Assembly: GCA_948144175.1 (NCBI GenBank)
Contig: CANXME010000106.1
Span: forward strand, 2,294,001-2,358,000
Direction of reading: 5' to 3'
DNA length: 64,000 nucleotides
Source of the DNA: Closterium sp. NIES-65
Taxonomy: Eukaryota; Streptophyta; Zygnematophyceae; Desmidiales; Closteriaceae
Position numbers and translations under genes: made by a program. The notes beneath the pieces are model-generated. The model did no database searches. It worked only from the letters and a program-made list of their open reading frames with translations, and was not told the DNA's origin. This document shows positions 44,448 through 56,900 of this stretch, piece after piece. Every line of letters begins with the position of its first letter. Within the stretch, counting starts at the first letter, position 1.

Positions 44448-45218
44448 TGTTGGATGCACGTCATTCCGAGTGCATGTCATCCTAACGTCCTGCCGAGTGC
44501 TCGTGCTATTTGTGCTTGCATGATTTGCATGAGCGTATGTGATTCTGCATGGCTGTTGAATATTATCATGTCTGTGTTTTTCTCCAAGTCTAAATGCTTG
44601 ATCATGCAGGAGAAATCCAGAGCTTTCCAACGACACCAAGATCGCCTTATTCCGACCAAGATCGCCCAAGTTACAAGATTTCCAATATTTGGATTTCTTA
44701 TTACCTTTTGGGGTTATATCTAATTTGGGTGATTACTTGGGACATGACTATAAAGGGATCTTTGGTTGGGTGGTTAGGAAGGCAACTTTGACTTTTGGGT
44801 TGGGGTGGCTAGAATTTTCTAGCATGGGTTGCAAATGTTGCAACACCTAGGCAAAATCCAACTAGATTGGATTTTGCATGTGACACCTCAAGGACCTCAT
44901 GATGAGGGTTGCATCCTTGCTGCTGGGAAGGTTCCTACCATCCTTCCCTAGCTTTTGGAGAACCCCTTCTCTCTCATGGTTCTTTTGGAGTCCCCAACTC
45001 CAACTTTTTATGCCCTAATGTTTGTACTTCCTCCACCATTCTAGTCATGCGGCTGCTGGACGTTTTCATATGTTTCTCACTCTCTAGACCATCCTAAGGA
45101 CTGATTCAACTTGGAGATGATAGATAAGCCTAAGGCGCAACTTCCTACCGAAGAGATTTGTGTTTAGTTGAGTAATGAGTTCGTCGTAAGCTCTCAAAGT
45201 GACGGATCCTGAACAACA
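44448..45218 (+). repeat. 3' LTR of element E
   Basis: 771 bp, TGTTGG...AACAACA with TGTTG/CAACA inverted ends, right after a polypurine tract (gagggggagct). Its last 485 bp pair with the partial 5' LTR. Confidence 0.92.
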
Positions 45219-45420
45219 CGCGGCCCCTTCGCGGCCCTTTGCGGCCCCTTCGCAGCCCCTTCGCGGCCCTTCGCAACCCCTCCGCGGCCCCTCACGGCCC
45301 CTTCGCGTCCCCTCTCACAGCCCTTCGCGGCCCCTTCATGGCCCCTCTCGCAGCTCTTCGCGGCCCGCCGTAGCTGCCCTGCCGCCCCGTCGTCGCCGCC
45401 CCAGCAGCAGCTGCCGTCGC
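45219..45420 (+). repeat. GC-rich leader repeats of Copia-B4
   Basis: Repeated ggccccttcgcggcccttcg-type units, shared with the B3 leader, followed by ctgccgtcgccactgctgcc-type units to about 45520. Confidence 0.85.
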
Positions 45421-45765
45421 CACTGCTGCCACCGTAGCGGCCCTGCCGCCCCTGTCCTCCCCGTCCCAGCAGCAGCTGCCGTCGCCATCCCTGCCGCAAC
45501 AGCAGTCGCCACCGTAGCGGTCCTGCTTTTGCTGCTGAGCCGCCGCCGCCGCTGCGGTCCCTGCTGCCCCGGCCCTGACTTACAGCTTAGCCGCGGCCCT
45601 ACCCTCCTGCCCAGCTACGGCCCCGACCCTCCTGGCGCACCTCGGCCCTGCCACTCCGGTCGCAGTCACCCTACCCACTCGCCACTAGTAAGCACCCAGC
45701 CGAGCCGCGCCCCTTTAGTCGAGTCGCACTGCCGCTGCTGCTGCTAGCCTGCTGCTGCTGCTGTC

Positions 45766-48700
45766 ATGGCTAGTCCCAATGTGCTTACTTTTGATGCCAA
45801 GGGTCGCGCTGTAGACTTTGAGGTCTGGGTCGATGATCTGCAGCTTTTCCTGCAGTCTGATCGCAAAGACGGTCTATCACTATTCGATCTCACGTCTAAA
45901 GTCTGTGCTGCCCCTGCTGCCGATGCTGACTGCACTGTTCGCTCACAGTGGACCACACGCGATGCTGCTGCCCGTCTTGCTGTGCGTAGTCACCTGCCGT
46001 CCTCTGAGCGCGCGCACTTTAGTCAGTGTAAGAGTGCTAAGACCTTGTACAACGCTGTAGTTGCACGTTACTCTTCCCCTGCCACTGCTGCCCTTAGTCG
46101 CCTCATGCTGCCGTACCTGTTCCCTGACCTCGCCGCCTTTCCCACAATCGCTGACCTCATTACGCACCTTCGCACTAGTGACACCCGCTACCGCGCTGCG
46201 CTTCCTGCTGAGTTCTGCGCCAAGAACCCCTCCCCCCAATGTACATCACCCTCTACTACATAGTCACCCGGCTCCCTGACTCCCTTCGCTCGGTCAAGGA
46301 CCACTTCCTCTCTGTTTGCCCCACCACACTCACCGTTGACCTCCTCGAGGAGCGCCTCCTTGCAGCTGAGAAGAGCATAGTCGCTGTAGAAGCCTCTCGT
46401 GGTGACCCTCGTGCCCCGTTCTTTGAGGGGTGCTCCCTCGTCCCCCTTTTGCCCGCTTTTGCCTCTGCTGCTGTCGACCTTCTTGGCACCGAGTTGGTCG
46501 GCGCTGCGTCTGCCCCTAGCGGGAGATGCCGCAACGGCAAGGGCAAGGGGGGCAAGGGCGCTGGAGGAGCTGGCGGGGGTGGAGGTGGTGGCCGTGGAGG
46601 CGGCGGAGGGGGCGGGGGTGGCGGTGGGAGTGGTGGCGGGGGTGGGGGCTACGGTGGCGGCGGTGGAGGCGGATGCGGCGGCGGCGATGGCGGTGGGAGA
46701 GGAGGAGGCGTCGGTGGAGGCGGTGGCGGTGGCGGCGGTGGAGCTTGTCGAGGGGGCTCTGTGCAGCGGGGAGGCTTCGGTGGTGGTCAGCGCCAGCAGC
46801 AGCAGCGCACTCGTGAGACCCCGCCCCCCCAGCAGCTTCGTGAGTGGTACGCTCTGCGTCAGCGGGGTGGGGGTGCTGGTCCCTATGCCTACGTACTGTG
46901 TACCGGCGACCGCACTGCTGAGCCGTGCGGCGGCCCGCACACCACCCAGCGCTGCTTCGGCTGCCAAACAGACGCCTGACGTCTCCAGTTCCTTGACGCC
47001 ACTGAGATCCCTTGCTAGGCCGAGCTGCATAGGTCGGGGGTTGCTATATTTTATCTTGATTATGATGCTATTCTTGCTGCCATGTATGTTGTGTCTACTA
47101 GTGAAAAGGGTGACTATTACCTGTGTGTACCGCCTGACCCGGGCATTGAGGCTGCTGCTCTAGGTGCTAGTGAGGCTGCTGCTCTAGGTGTTGGTGAGTC
47201 TACTGCTCCAGGTGCTGGTGAGTCTGCTGCCCCAGGTGCTGGTGAGTCTACTCTCTCAGGTACCACATCGGCTCAAGTTTTGCACACTTTCACCCTTGAC
47301 TCAAATGCTTCCCGCTCCTTCTTTCGCGACCGCACCACACTCACGCTGCTTAGTCGGCCGGTTGCATTCTCCCTGGCAGACCCCTCTGGGGGTCTTGCCG
47401 TTGCCCACTTTTCCTTTGTCCTGCCGTGTCCGGCGGCCCCCTGTGGCACCCTGTCCGATCTTTTCCTCCCCTCATTCTCTACAAACTTGGTGAGTGGTGC
47501 TGACCTACAGGATGGAGGGGTTGACCAGTTCACTCCTGCAAGTCAGCGAGTGACCCACTGCACGTGTGCTCGAACGGGCCGACACTTGGCCACGTTTACC
47601 CGTCGGTCGGGGTCAAGCCTATACACACTGACTACTGAGTCTCCTCCGGTTGCTGTGTCTGGTCAGGTAGCTACGTCGGGTCAGGTGTTTGCTGCAGCGT
47701 CCAGGTCTGGTCCTGAGTCTGCCCCCTGCTCGTGTCGTCTCCTGTCTCACCAGACTCTCCTCTGGCACCACCGCCTTGGTCACACCTCCGTGCCACGTCT
47801 CCAAGGCATGGCCTCTGGTCTCCCTCGGTCCCTTCCTCCACTTACCCCTGGGCCTGCCCCTACCTGCGTTCCCTGCGTCGAGGGGCGACAGCGCGCCGCT
47901 CCTCACTCCTCAGAGTTTCCTCCGACAGAGGCTCTGCTGCAAACGCTTCACGTGGACGTGTGGGGCCCCGCCCGCGTCCATGGACAGGGTCACGCGCGTT
48001 ACTTCCTGCTGGTAGTTGACGACTACTCGCGTTACACCACAGTCTTCCCCTTGAGCAGCAAGGGTGAGGTCACTGAGGTGTTGATCGACTGGATCTGCGC
48101 TACTCGTCTCCAGCTCAGAGACAGTTTTGGCTCGGACTTTCCTGTCATGCGTCTGCACTCCGACAGAGGCGGAGAGTTTTCCTCTGACCTTCTGCGAGCC
48201 TTCTGTCTTGCACGGGGCATCCGCCAGACATTCACGCTTCCTGCCTCTCCGCAGCAAAATGGGATTGCTGAGTGCCGCATTGGCATGGTCATGGACGTCG
48301 CTCGTACATCCATGATCCATGCGGCTGCTCCCCATTTTCTGTGGCCGTTCGCGGTTCAGTACGCGGCGCATCAAATCAACCTTCAGCCCCGGGTCTCCTT
48401 GCCGGAGTCCTCCCCTACTTTGCGGTGGACGGGGAAGGTTGGCGATGCGTCTGCATTCTGTGTGTGGGGATCTCGAGCTTTTGTCCGCGCCTTGTCTTCG
48501 GACAAGCTGTCCCCCCGTGCTGTTCCCTGCGTCTTCCTTGGCTTCCCCCCTCACGCGCCTGGTTGGCAGTTTTACCACCCCATCTCGCGCCGTGTTTTGT
48601 CCTCCCATGACGTCACGTTTGACGAGTCGGTTCCTTTACTTCCGTCTCTTTCCCTACCGCACTGCTCCCCTCCCCCCGCCGCCGCTCTTCCTCGCGCCAG

Positions 48701-51688
48701 TTCCCCCCCCCGGTAGACCCCCTTCCCCCTCAGGGTCCTGCCCCCTCAGGTGTGTCTCAAGTAGACGCAGGCGAGCCTATCGAGGTAGCTGTTGACTTTG
48801 GTGCTACTAGGGGTGCTGAGCCTGCGGATGCGGGGTCAGGGGGTGCTGCGCCTGGTGGTGCTGCGCTTGGGGGTGTTGAGTCTGGGGGTGCTGAGCCTGG
48901 GGGTGCTGAGACAGGGGGTGTGGAGCCTGAGGGCGCTAGGCTTGCTCGTGTGGAGTCTGGCGGTACTGGGTCTGGAGGTCCTTTGGGTGCTTCGTCCCAG
49001 CGGGAGCTCCCCTCTCCATAGGAGCTCCACGAGTGGTTTGCTCGGCGCTGGAGCCGTGCTGCTGAAGCTGGAGGTGCTGCCAGAGCTGAAGGTTCTACTG
49101 CTGCTGGGAATGCTGGCGCCACGGGTCTAGGAGGTGCTCGTACTGGAGGTATTGGAGCTGCTGGGCCTGGGAGTGCTCGTGGTGCTCGAGCTGGTGGTGC
49201 TGATGGACTAGGTGATACTGCAAGTGCTGGAGCTGGGGCTATTGAGTCTTTCGGTGGTCCGGCTGGAGCTGGAGCTGCTAGGGGTGCTGGAGCTAGAGGT
49301 GCTGCTAGTGCCAGTGCACCTGTAGGTGCTGGGGTTGCTGCTCCTAGAGCTGGTGGAGCTGCTGGAGTCGCGGCCGGCCCTGAGGGTGCTCGTACTGTCC
49401 TTGCTTGTTGTGGAGGTGCTGGGCGGCCACGGCCGTACTTCGTTTCGCCCCTTGAGCAGGTTCTTCGTCTTCCGCCCTCTACTGGTCCTGCTCCTTCCTT
49501 AGAGTGTCCACTGCTTGTCCAGTCCGAGTCACAGTTACAGCCCGCCTCCCCAATGCCTGCTTCTTCTCCCTACACTGGTCCTACTAGTGGTCTTGCAGAG
49601 CGTCGTGAGCTTGCGTCATGTCCTGCGTCGCCTCTTCGTGCTGCTCGCACTAATTGTCATGTTCCGCGTCAGTGTCCTCCTGCGGTCTCGGGCACGCACC
49701 AGATGGCACTGCGTCCTTCCACTGCTCCACTTCGTGTCCCTTTGCCGTCTCCTCCGAAGTCCTCTCTTCCTGCTCTTGCTGACCTGGAGTTTGACTCCCT
49801 TCGTACTGCCAGTCTTACTATCACGCGTCTCCTAGCCACTGTTGTTACTGACCCTTCCTTTGAGTCCACTACTGCGTCTGCCTTAGTTGCTGAGCTTGTC
49901 GACTTCGCTGCTTGCTGTCGTGTAGACTACACCGCTAGTCTTGTTGCTAAGTCAGAGTCTGTCAGTCCTCGGTCCGTCGGGGGTGAGTGTGCTCTTAGCA
50001 CGGACGTCCTTGAGGACAGGCAGGAGGAGTTCCAGTGTTTTGCTGCTGTTTTACCTCATCTCGTGTCCATGCTGATTGCCCCTGAGGGAGACTCGGATTC
50101 ACCAGACATCCCAACTCCGCGCTCCTACACAAAGGCAATAGAGGGTCCCTACTCCTCTCACAGGCAGTCAGCCATGGACGCAGAGATGGCTTCTCGGAAG
50201 TCCACAGACACCTACGTTGACGAGGTTCCCCCACCTGGGGCAAACATCGTCAGTGGCATGTGGATTTTCAGGGTGAAGCGACCGCCGGGTTCTCCGCCTG
50301 TCTTGAAGGCACGTTACGTGGCTCGAGGCTTCAGTCAGCGGCAGGGAGTTGACTACTTTCAGACCTTCTCTCCCACCCCAAAGATGACCATTCTCCGGGT
50401 GCTACTACACATAGCCGCTCAGCGCGACTACGAGCTTCACTCTCTTGACTTCAGCACTGCTTTCCTACAGGGCAGCCTGCACGAGGAGATCTGGCTGCGC
50501 CGCCCACCTGGCTTCACTGGGTCGTTTCCTCCTGGTACCCAGTGGAGCCTCCGGCGGCCAGTCTACGGTCTCCGCCAGGCGCCCCGTGAGTGGCACGACA
50601 TACTAAGGACTACACTTGCGGCTCTTGGGTTTGCTCCTTCTACTGCTGACCCGTCACTGTTTCTACGCACCGACACTTCTTTGCCGTCGCTCTACATCCT
50701 CGTGTACATCGACGACTTGGTCTTTGCTACTGCTGACACTGCTGGACTCGCCCACGTGAAGTCCGAGCTGCTGAAGAGACACACGTGCACAGACCTGGGT
50801 GAACTGCGCAGCTACCTTGGCTTGCAGATCACTCGGGACAGAGCACGGCGCACCATTACCGTGACTCAGTCACACATGGTGCAGCAGGTCCTTCAGCGCT
50901 TCGGCTTCACGTACTCCTCGCCTCAGGCCACTCCTCTGTCTACTCGCCACTCGCTCTCAGCTCTGCCTTCAGATGAGTCCGTAGAGCCGAGTGGCCCGTA
51001 CCTAGAGCTTGTTGGCTGCCTCATGTACCTGATGACCTGCACTCGACCTGACCTTGCATACCCTCTTAGCATCTTGGCACGCTATGTTGCTCCTAGGAGA
51101 CACCGACCAGAGCACATGGCTACAGCGAAGAGGGTGTTGCGCTATTTGTGCAGTACGTAGGGCATGGGGCTAGTGCTTGGAGGGCGACGTTCAGTGGTCC
51201 TCACAGGTCACGTAGACGCTTCTTGAGCTGACGACCAGGCTCTACAGCGGTTGTCATAGGGTTACACCTTCAGCCTTGGTTCCGGCTCTGTTTCGTGGCG
51301 GTCTACCCGCTCGTCTTCTGTTCTCGGCTCCAGCTGTGAGGCTGAGATCTACGCAAGGGCCATGGCTGCACAGGAGTTATGCTGGCTCACCTACCTGCTG
51401 ACTGACCTAGGAGAGCCGCCTCGTTCTCCTCCAGTTCTGTACGTAGACAACAAGGCCATGCTGGCCTTGTGTCGGGAGCGCAGACTGGAGCACAGAACAA
51501 AGCACATAGCTCTTCGCTACTTCCTTGTTCGTAAGTTGCAGCAGCGTGGTCGGCTAGGCCTTGCTTACGTGGCCTCTCGAGCCAACACTGCTGATATCTT
51601 TACCAAGGCACTTCAGCCTTGTGATCATTAGCGCTTTTGTAGTTTGCTAGGTCTTGTGCCTACTTGGCCTCACCTGCTCACTTTTTGA
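45766..51688 (+). pseudogene. Copia-B4 Gag-Pol coding region (fossil)
   Basis: Gag starts MASPNVLTFDAKGRAVDFEV. Gly-rich run (46560-46780), Cys/His module with RTRETPPPQQLREWYA then CGGPHTTQRCF near 46805-46970, protease near 47290, GAG-pre-integrase LLWHHRLGH near 47758, integrase with HSDRGGEFSSDLLRAF near 48155 and QQNGIAECRIGMVMDVARTS near 48250-48310, Ala/Gly hinge with 15-bp repeats (48820-48960), reverse transcriptase with KARYVARGFSQRQGVDYFQT near 50305 and LVYIDDLVFATAD near 50700, RNase H ending ADIFTKALQP near 51595. About five or six interruptions. Confidence 0.9.
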
Positions 51689-51882
51689 CCTTACTTGTAC
51701 TTTGATCTATATATACCAGCTTTTGCTTGTTTACCTTGATATATATCATCCTGCATGTGAACTGACCTTGTGGCCTTGAAACGGTGCTCGGAATGTGTGG
51801 TGACGTTGTGATCCACTTTGAGCTTGTTTTGCTTGACTGGTCGTATGACCCCTTGTTCTTCCCCACTTTGCCTATGGGGGTG

Positions 51883-51990
51883 TGTCAGACATATATGATA
51901 TAGCCTATGTAGGCTGTAGTGGGGTGGACAATAGGGGGTACATACTTGTACCTTTCACATTCCTAGCCAATTCATTCCTCATTCTTCACA
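51883..51990 (+). repeat. 3' LTR of Copia-B4
   Basis: 108 bp, TGTCAGACATA...TTCTTCACA, right after the family polypurine tract. Shorter than the 125-132 bp LTRs of B1 and B5. Confidence 0.88.
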
Positions 51991-52574
51991 CAGTGTCTTC
52001 GCGAGCATTTCCTATGTAAACTCAAAGTTTCTCCCGTAGCGAACTTTCACCCTCTCCACTTTCACCCTTATTGCCTGTGGTGTGCCGTCAACTAAGCGTG
52101 CGTCAATCTCCAGCAAACAGTGGCTAAGCGTCAGTTGCAGTTTCCTTGCGGTTGCGATATTAACTGAGCTGTGGCTTGCTTCTGCATCTACAAAAATCTT
52201 CACTGATGTCCCCTGTATTTTCCCGTAAATCAGTATTGGGCAATCCGTCGATATGCCCTGGTTATTCATCCGAGCCCGATCGATGGCGTGAATCGGTACT
52301 GTGACTCGGTGAGGGTCGGTGAGGTTGGGCGAGCAGGTTGTCTAGTCAGTAGTTGGCGTGTGTTTTATTGGCTGCTGGCGTTTCCCTTTTTCTAAGACTC
52401 CCTCCCCTGCTCTGCTCCGCGGCGAGTGTGCTCCTCTTCGCATTCGCTCTTGCGATGGCCTGGCCTCTTGCAAGCAAAGTAGCACCCATTAAATGGCACA
52501 GTAGCTGCATTCTCCGCAACGGTTTGTACGGTGGCATGCTCGGTCGGCCCCCGAGGGCGATGTCCGTAATAGGA
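51991..52574 (-). pseudogene. Gypsy-D zinc knuckle and protease region (fossil)
   Basis: Minus-strand gypsy sequence: a zinc-knuckle-like motif (CYFACKRPGHRKSEC near 52440-52500), then the protease region (52269-52012) with CPILIYGKIQGTSVKIFVDA, EASHSSVN and the LQLTLSH helix. It ends at the LTR of Copia-B4 and at element C on the right. Interrupted. Its gag part continues beyond element C at 62011. Confidence 0.8.
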
Positions 52575-52817
52575 TGTCGCGATTTATATTTATATATACT
52601 TATAACTGCCTGTAGCTTTAACTTTAGTGTGGTTATACAAACCAGGTTGGTGATGCACCTCTTGTTTGTTTGCTATTTGTACCTTTGGTCCTACAGTGAA
52701 CACAATCATTTCTCTCGATCCTCCATTGGAACAAAACCCTCGATACCCGCTTGGCCTAGGCTTCTAAGCCTAGACCCTTAGTTAAACACAGTAACCAGCT
52801 CAGACCGTATTGTAACA
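52575..52817 (+). repeat. 5' LTR of element C
   Basis: 243 bp, TGTCGCGAT...TTGTAACA, immediately followed by the tRNA primer site. Confidence 0.93.
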
Positions 52818-52850
52818 TGGTATCAGAGCTACGTCGTTCCCGACCTATTT

Positions 52851-53602
52851 TTGAAGGGCCCACCGTTAACCTTCACGATGGCGCGTCCCGTTAAGCAGCA
52901 AATCGCAGCCCCGTTCGTCCCTTTCCATCGCTCACCCGTAGCAAAATTCGTCACGGGAGTGATGGCGATCGTTGACCCGCTGCTTTGCGCCGTCGCTCTT
53001 GCCCTAGTCGGCCCCGTGCACTACCCGCTACTGCAGCCTGCCACCCGCGCGATTTCCGCTGCTGCAGCCTGTCGCTCGTCCCGTCGCGCTGCCACCCATC
53101 ACCAAATCCGTGCCGCCCGTCGCCAGATTCCCGCCACCCGTCCGCACACCATCGCCCGTCACCCTGCTTCCGGTCGCCCCAGCCGCTCTTTATCCCGCCG
53201 TCACTCTACCCGTGGCATTACCCCCGCCCCCTGCCCGTCACCTCCCCTCGTCGTAGTTGTTCGCGTGTGTAGCGGCTGTCGCTGTGGAGGGGGTGAGGGA
53301 AGAAGGGCAAGGAGTGGCGGCCGAACGCTGTGGGGGAGAGGGAAGCGGAGGAAGGGCATGGCGGGACCGACAGCAGCTACAAAGCCAGCTACACCGCTAG
53401 CAGAGTACCCATCAGCAGCTACACCGCTAGCAGAGACCCCACCAGCAGCTACAACGCCAGCTACACTGCCACGAGAGTCCCTGCCAGCAGCTACACCGCC
53501 AGCAGAGACCCTGCCAGCAACACCAAAGCCAGCAGAGACCCCGCCAGCAGCGCCACCGCCAGCAGAGACCCCGCCAGAAGCGGCACCCCCAGCACAGACC
53601 CC
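52851..53602 (+). other. Element C internal open reading frame with Pro/Ala/Thr repeats
   Basis: An open frame beginning MKGPPLTFTMARPVKQQIAA just after the primer site. It is Arg/Pro/Ala-rich, then a degenerate repeat of PAETPPA units (about 53380-53602, a 24-bp-like unit ccagcagagaccccgccagc...). I recognise no domain. It is interrupted by Copia-B5. Frame and repeats continue in kind after B5 (60995 on). Whether it was ever translated is unknown. Confidence 0.55.
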
Positions 53603-53734
53603 TGTGAAGAAGAGAACAAGAATGAAATGACTATGAATGAAGTGAGTACATATAGGAAACCCTAATTGGGTTGTACCCCCTGGGGGATACCCAACTATAG
53701 CCTACACAAATAAGCAAGCTATAATGTTTTGACA
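53603..53734 (-). repeat. 3' LTR of Copia-B5
   Basis: 132 bp; on the minus strand TGTCAAAACATT...CTTCACA, preceded by the polypurine tract. Confidence 0.95.
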
Positions 53735-53949
53735 CACCCCCATAGGCAAAGTGGGGGAGAACAAGGGGTCACAAGACAAGTCAAGCAAAGCAAGGCAAAG
53801 CTCAGGGTGGATCACAAAGTCACCACACATTCCGAGCACAAGTTCAAAGGCCAAAAGGCCAGTTCACATGCAAGAACACATATATATAGATATAGAAGAG
53901 GCTAAGCAAGCAAGAGCAAGAGTATATATAAGTGACAGTACAAGCAAGG

Positions 53950-56900
53950 TCAAGAAGTGAGCAAGTGAGGCAAGACAGGCACAAGACCTAACTGAGTGCA
54001 GAAGCGCTGATGATCACAAGGCGCAAGTGCCTTGGTGAAGACATCAGCAGTGTTGGCCTCAGAGGCCACGTACGCAAACCGCAACTGTCCACGCTGTTGT
54101 AGCTCACGAGCAAGAAAGTAGCGGAGAGCAATGTGCTTTGTCCTGTGCTCCAGTCGCTGCTCTCGACACAAGGCCAGCATGGCCTTGTTGTCTACGTACA
54201 GGACTGGAGGAGAACGAGGCAGCTCTCCAAGGTCGGTCATCAGGTAGGTGAGCCAGCGAAGCTCCTGGGCAGCCACAACCCCGGCGTAGATCTCAGCCTC
54301 ACAACTGGAGCCGAGAACAGAAGACGAGCGGGTCGCCCGCCACGAAACAGAGCAGGAACCGAGGCTAGAGGTGTAACCCTGTGACGACCGCTGCGTAGCC
54401 TGGTCGTCAGCCCAAGAAGCGTCTGCATGCCCAGTGAGGACCACTGGACTCCGCCTTCCAAGCACTAGCCCCATGCCCGACGTACTGTACAAGTAGCGCA
54501 ACACCCTCTTCGCTGCAGCCATGTGCTCTGGTCGGTGTCTCCCAGGAGCAACATAGCGTGCGAGAATGCTAAGAGGGTATGCAAGGTCAGGTCGTGTGCA
54601 GGTCATCAGGTACATGAGGCAGCCAACAAGCTCTGGATACGGGCCACTCGACTCTACGTACTCATCCGAAGGCAGAGCTGAGAGCGAGTGGCGAGTAGGC
54701 AGAGGAGTGGCCTGAGGCGAGGAGTACGTGAAGCCGAAGCGCTGAAGGACCTGCTGCACCATGTGTGACTGAGTCAGGGTAATGGTGCGGCGTGCTCTGT
54801 CCCGGGTGATCTGCAAGCCAAGGTAGCTGCGCAGTTCACCCAGGTCAGTGCATGTGTGTCTCTTCTGCAGCTCGGACTTCACGTAGGCGAGTCCAGCCGT
54901 GTCAGCAGTGGCAAAGACCAAGTCGTCGACATACACGAGGATGTAGAACGGCGGCAGAGAGGTGTCGGTGCGCAGAAACAGCGACGGGTCTGCAGTAGAA
55001 GGAGCAAACCCAAGAGCCGCAAGTGTAGTCCTTAGTGTGTCGTGCCACTCACGGGTCGCCTGGCGGAGACCGTAGACTGAACGCCGGAGACTCCACTGAT
55101 TACCAGGAGGGAAAGACCTTGTGAAGCCAGGTGGGCGGCGCAGCCAGATCTCCTCGTGCAGGCTGCCCTGCAGGAAAGCAGTGCTGAAGTCGAGAGAGTG
55201 CAGCTCGTAGTCACGGTGAGCAGCAACGTGCAGCAGTACCCGAAGAGTGGTCATCTTCGGGGTGGGGGAGAAGGTCTGAAAGTAGTCAACCCCCTGCCGC
55301 TGACTGAAGCCACGAGCCACGTAACGCGCCTTGAAGACAGGCGGAGAACCCGGCGGCCGCTTCACCCTGAAGATCCACATGCCACTGACGATGTTCGCCC
55401 CAGGAGGGGGGACAGCGTCAACGTAGGTGCCTGTGGACTTCCAGGAAGCCATCTCTGCATCCATAGCTGCCTGCCACTGAGAGGAGTAGGGACCCTCTAT
55501 CGCCTCCGCGTAAGAGCGCGGAGTCGGGATGTCTGGTGCATCCGGGTCTCCCTCAGGGGTAAGCAGTACGGACAAGAGATGCGGTGAAGCGGCTGCCAGG
55601 CACTGGAACTCCTCCTGCCTGTCCTCGAGGACGTCCGTGCCAAGGGCACACTCACCCCCGATGGACGGAGGACAGACAGACTCAGACTCAGCGACAAGAC
55701 TAGCAGCGTAGTCTAGGCGACAGTGAGCAGCAAAGTCAACGAGCTCAGTAACGAGGGCAGATGCAGCAGAAGACTCGAAAGAAGGGTCAGTGACGACAGT
55801 AGCAAGGAAACGCGTGACAGTAGGACAGGCAGCACGAAGAGAGTCCGACTCCGGGTCGGCAAGAGCAGGAAGAGAGGACTTAGGAGGAGAAGGTAAAGGG
55901 GCACGCAGAGGAGCAGTAGACAAACGCACTGACATCCGATGCGTGCCAGGGACAGGAGGAGGACACTGAGGCGAACTGCGACCATCAGCGCGTGCAGGAC
56001 GAACAGGCGACGCAGGATGAGACGCAGGCTCACGACGCTCAGTAAAACCTCCAGTAGGACCAGCGTAGGGAGAATGAGCAGGTAAGGGGGAAGCAGGCTG
56101 GAGCTGTGACTGGGACGGGACAGGCTGTGGACCCTCTAAGAGAGGAGGAGAGCCAGTAGAAGGTGGAAGACCAAGAACCTCCTGCAGGAGTGGAACGAAG
56201 TACGGTTGAGGTCGCGCGGCGACGCCAGACACAGCAGGGACAGCACCAGCACCCCCAGCAGGAGCACCCGCTCCATTAGCACCTCCAGGAGCTCCAGAAC
56301 CCCCAGCAGCACCAGCAGCACCAGCAGCACCAGGAGCACCCGCTCTAGTAGTACCGCCAGCAGGACCGCCAGTGGTAATCTTAGCGCCAACACCCTCAGC
56401 AGTACCAGCTCCAGTCGAACCCGCAGGCCCAGCAGCTCCAGTACTCCCAGTACAAGCACCTCCGGGACTCGCGACAGCAGCACCTTCAGCAGTCGAAGAA
56501 CCTCCAGCACCAGCAGTACGCCTCCAGCGCCGGGCAAACCACTCACGCAGCTCCTGTGGGGAGAGTGGCTCTCGGCGAGACGAAGCACCCGGCGAACCAC
56601 CAGGCAAAGAAACTCCAGGCTCAGCACCCCCAGGCTCAGCACCCCTAGGCTCAGCACCCCCAGGCTCCGCACCCCCAGGCTCAGCACCCCCAGTCTCCGC
56701 ACCCCCAGTCTCAGCACCCCTAGGCACAGTACCCCCAGTCGCAGCAATCCTAGGCTCAGCACCCGCAGCAGCACCAGAGTCACCAGTGACCTCGACAGGC
56801 TCGACCGCGTCTACCTGGGACACACCTGAAGGGGCAGGACCCTGAGGGGGGAGGGGGTCTACTGGGGGGGGACCTGGTACCAAGAAGAGCGCGGGTGGAG

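Larger units (their letters stand above)
37611..45218 (+). mobile_element. Element E, Ty1/copia retrotransposon with nested element F
   Basis: Partial 5' LTR (37611-38094), primer site TGGTATCAGAGCGGG (38097-38111), Gag-Pol (38331-44348), polypurine tract gtctgagggggagc, full 771-bp 3' LTR (44448-45218). The first ~285 bp of the 5' LTR are missing. A non-autonomous element F sits inside RNase H at 42614-44115. The lineage differs from Copia-B: ordinary zinc knuckle, long LTR. A few breaks besides the insertion. Confidence 0.93.
45219..51990 (+). mobile_element. Copia-B4, Ty1/copia element lacking its 5' LTR
   Basis: Starts in the GC-rich leader directly at the end of the element E LTR, so the 5' LTR and primer site are missing. 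Gag from 45766 through RNase H near 51630, polypurine tract cctatgggggtg, 108-bp 3' LTR (51883-51990). A few breaks; one of the more complete Copia-B coding regions. Confidence 0.9.

Noticed and set aside
52851-53630. A host Pro/Ala/Thr-rich protein gene
   Set aside because: It starts just behind an LTR and tRNA primer site, within element C, and its repeats continue beyond the nested Copia-B5.
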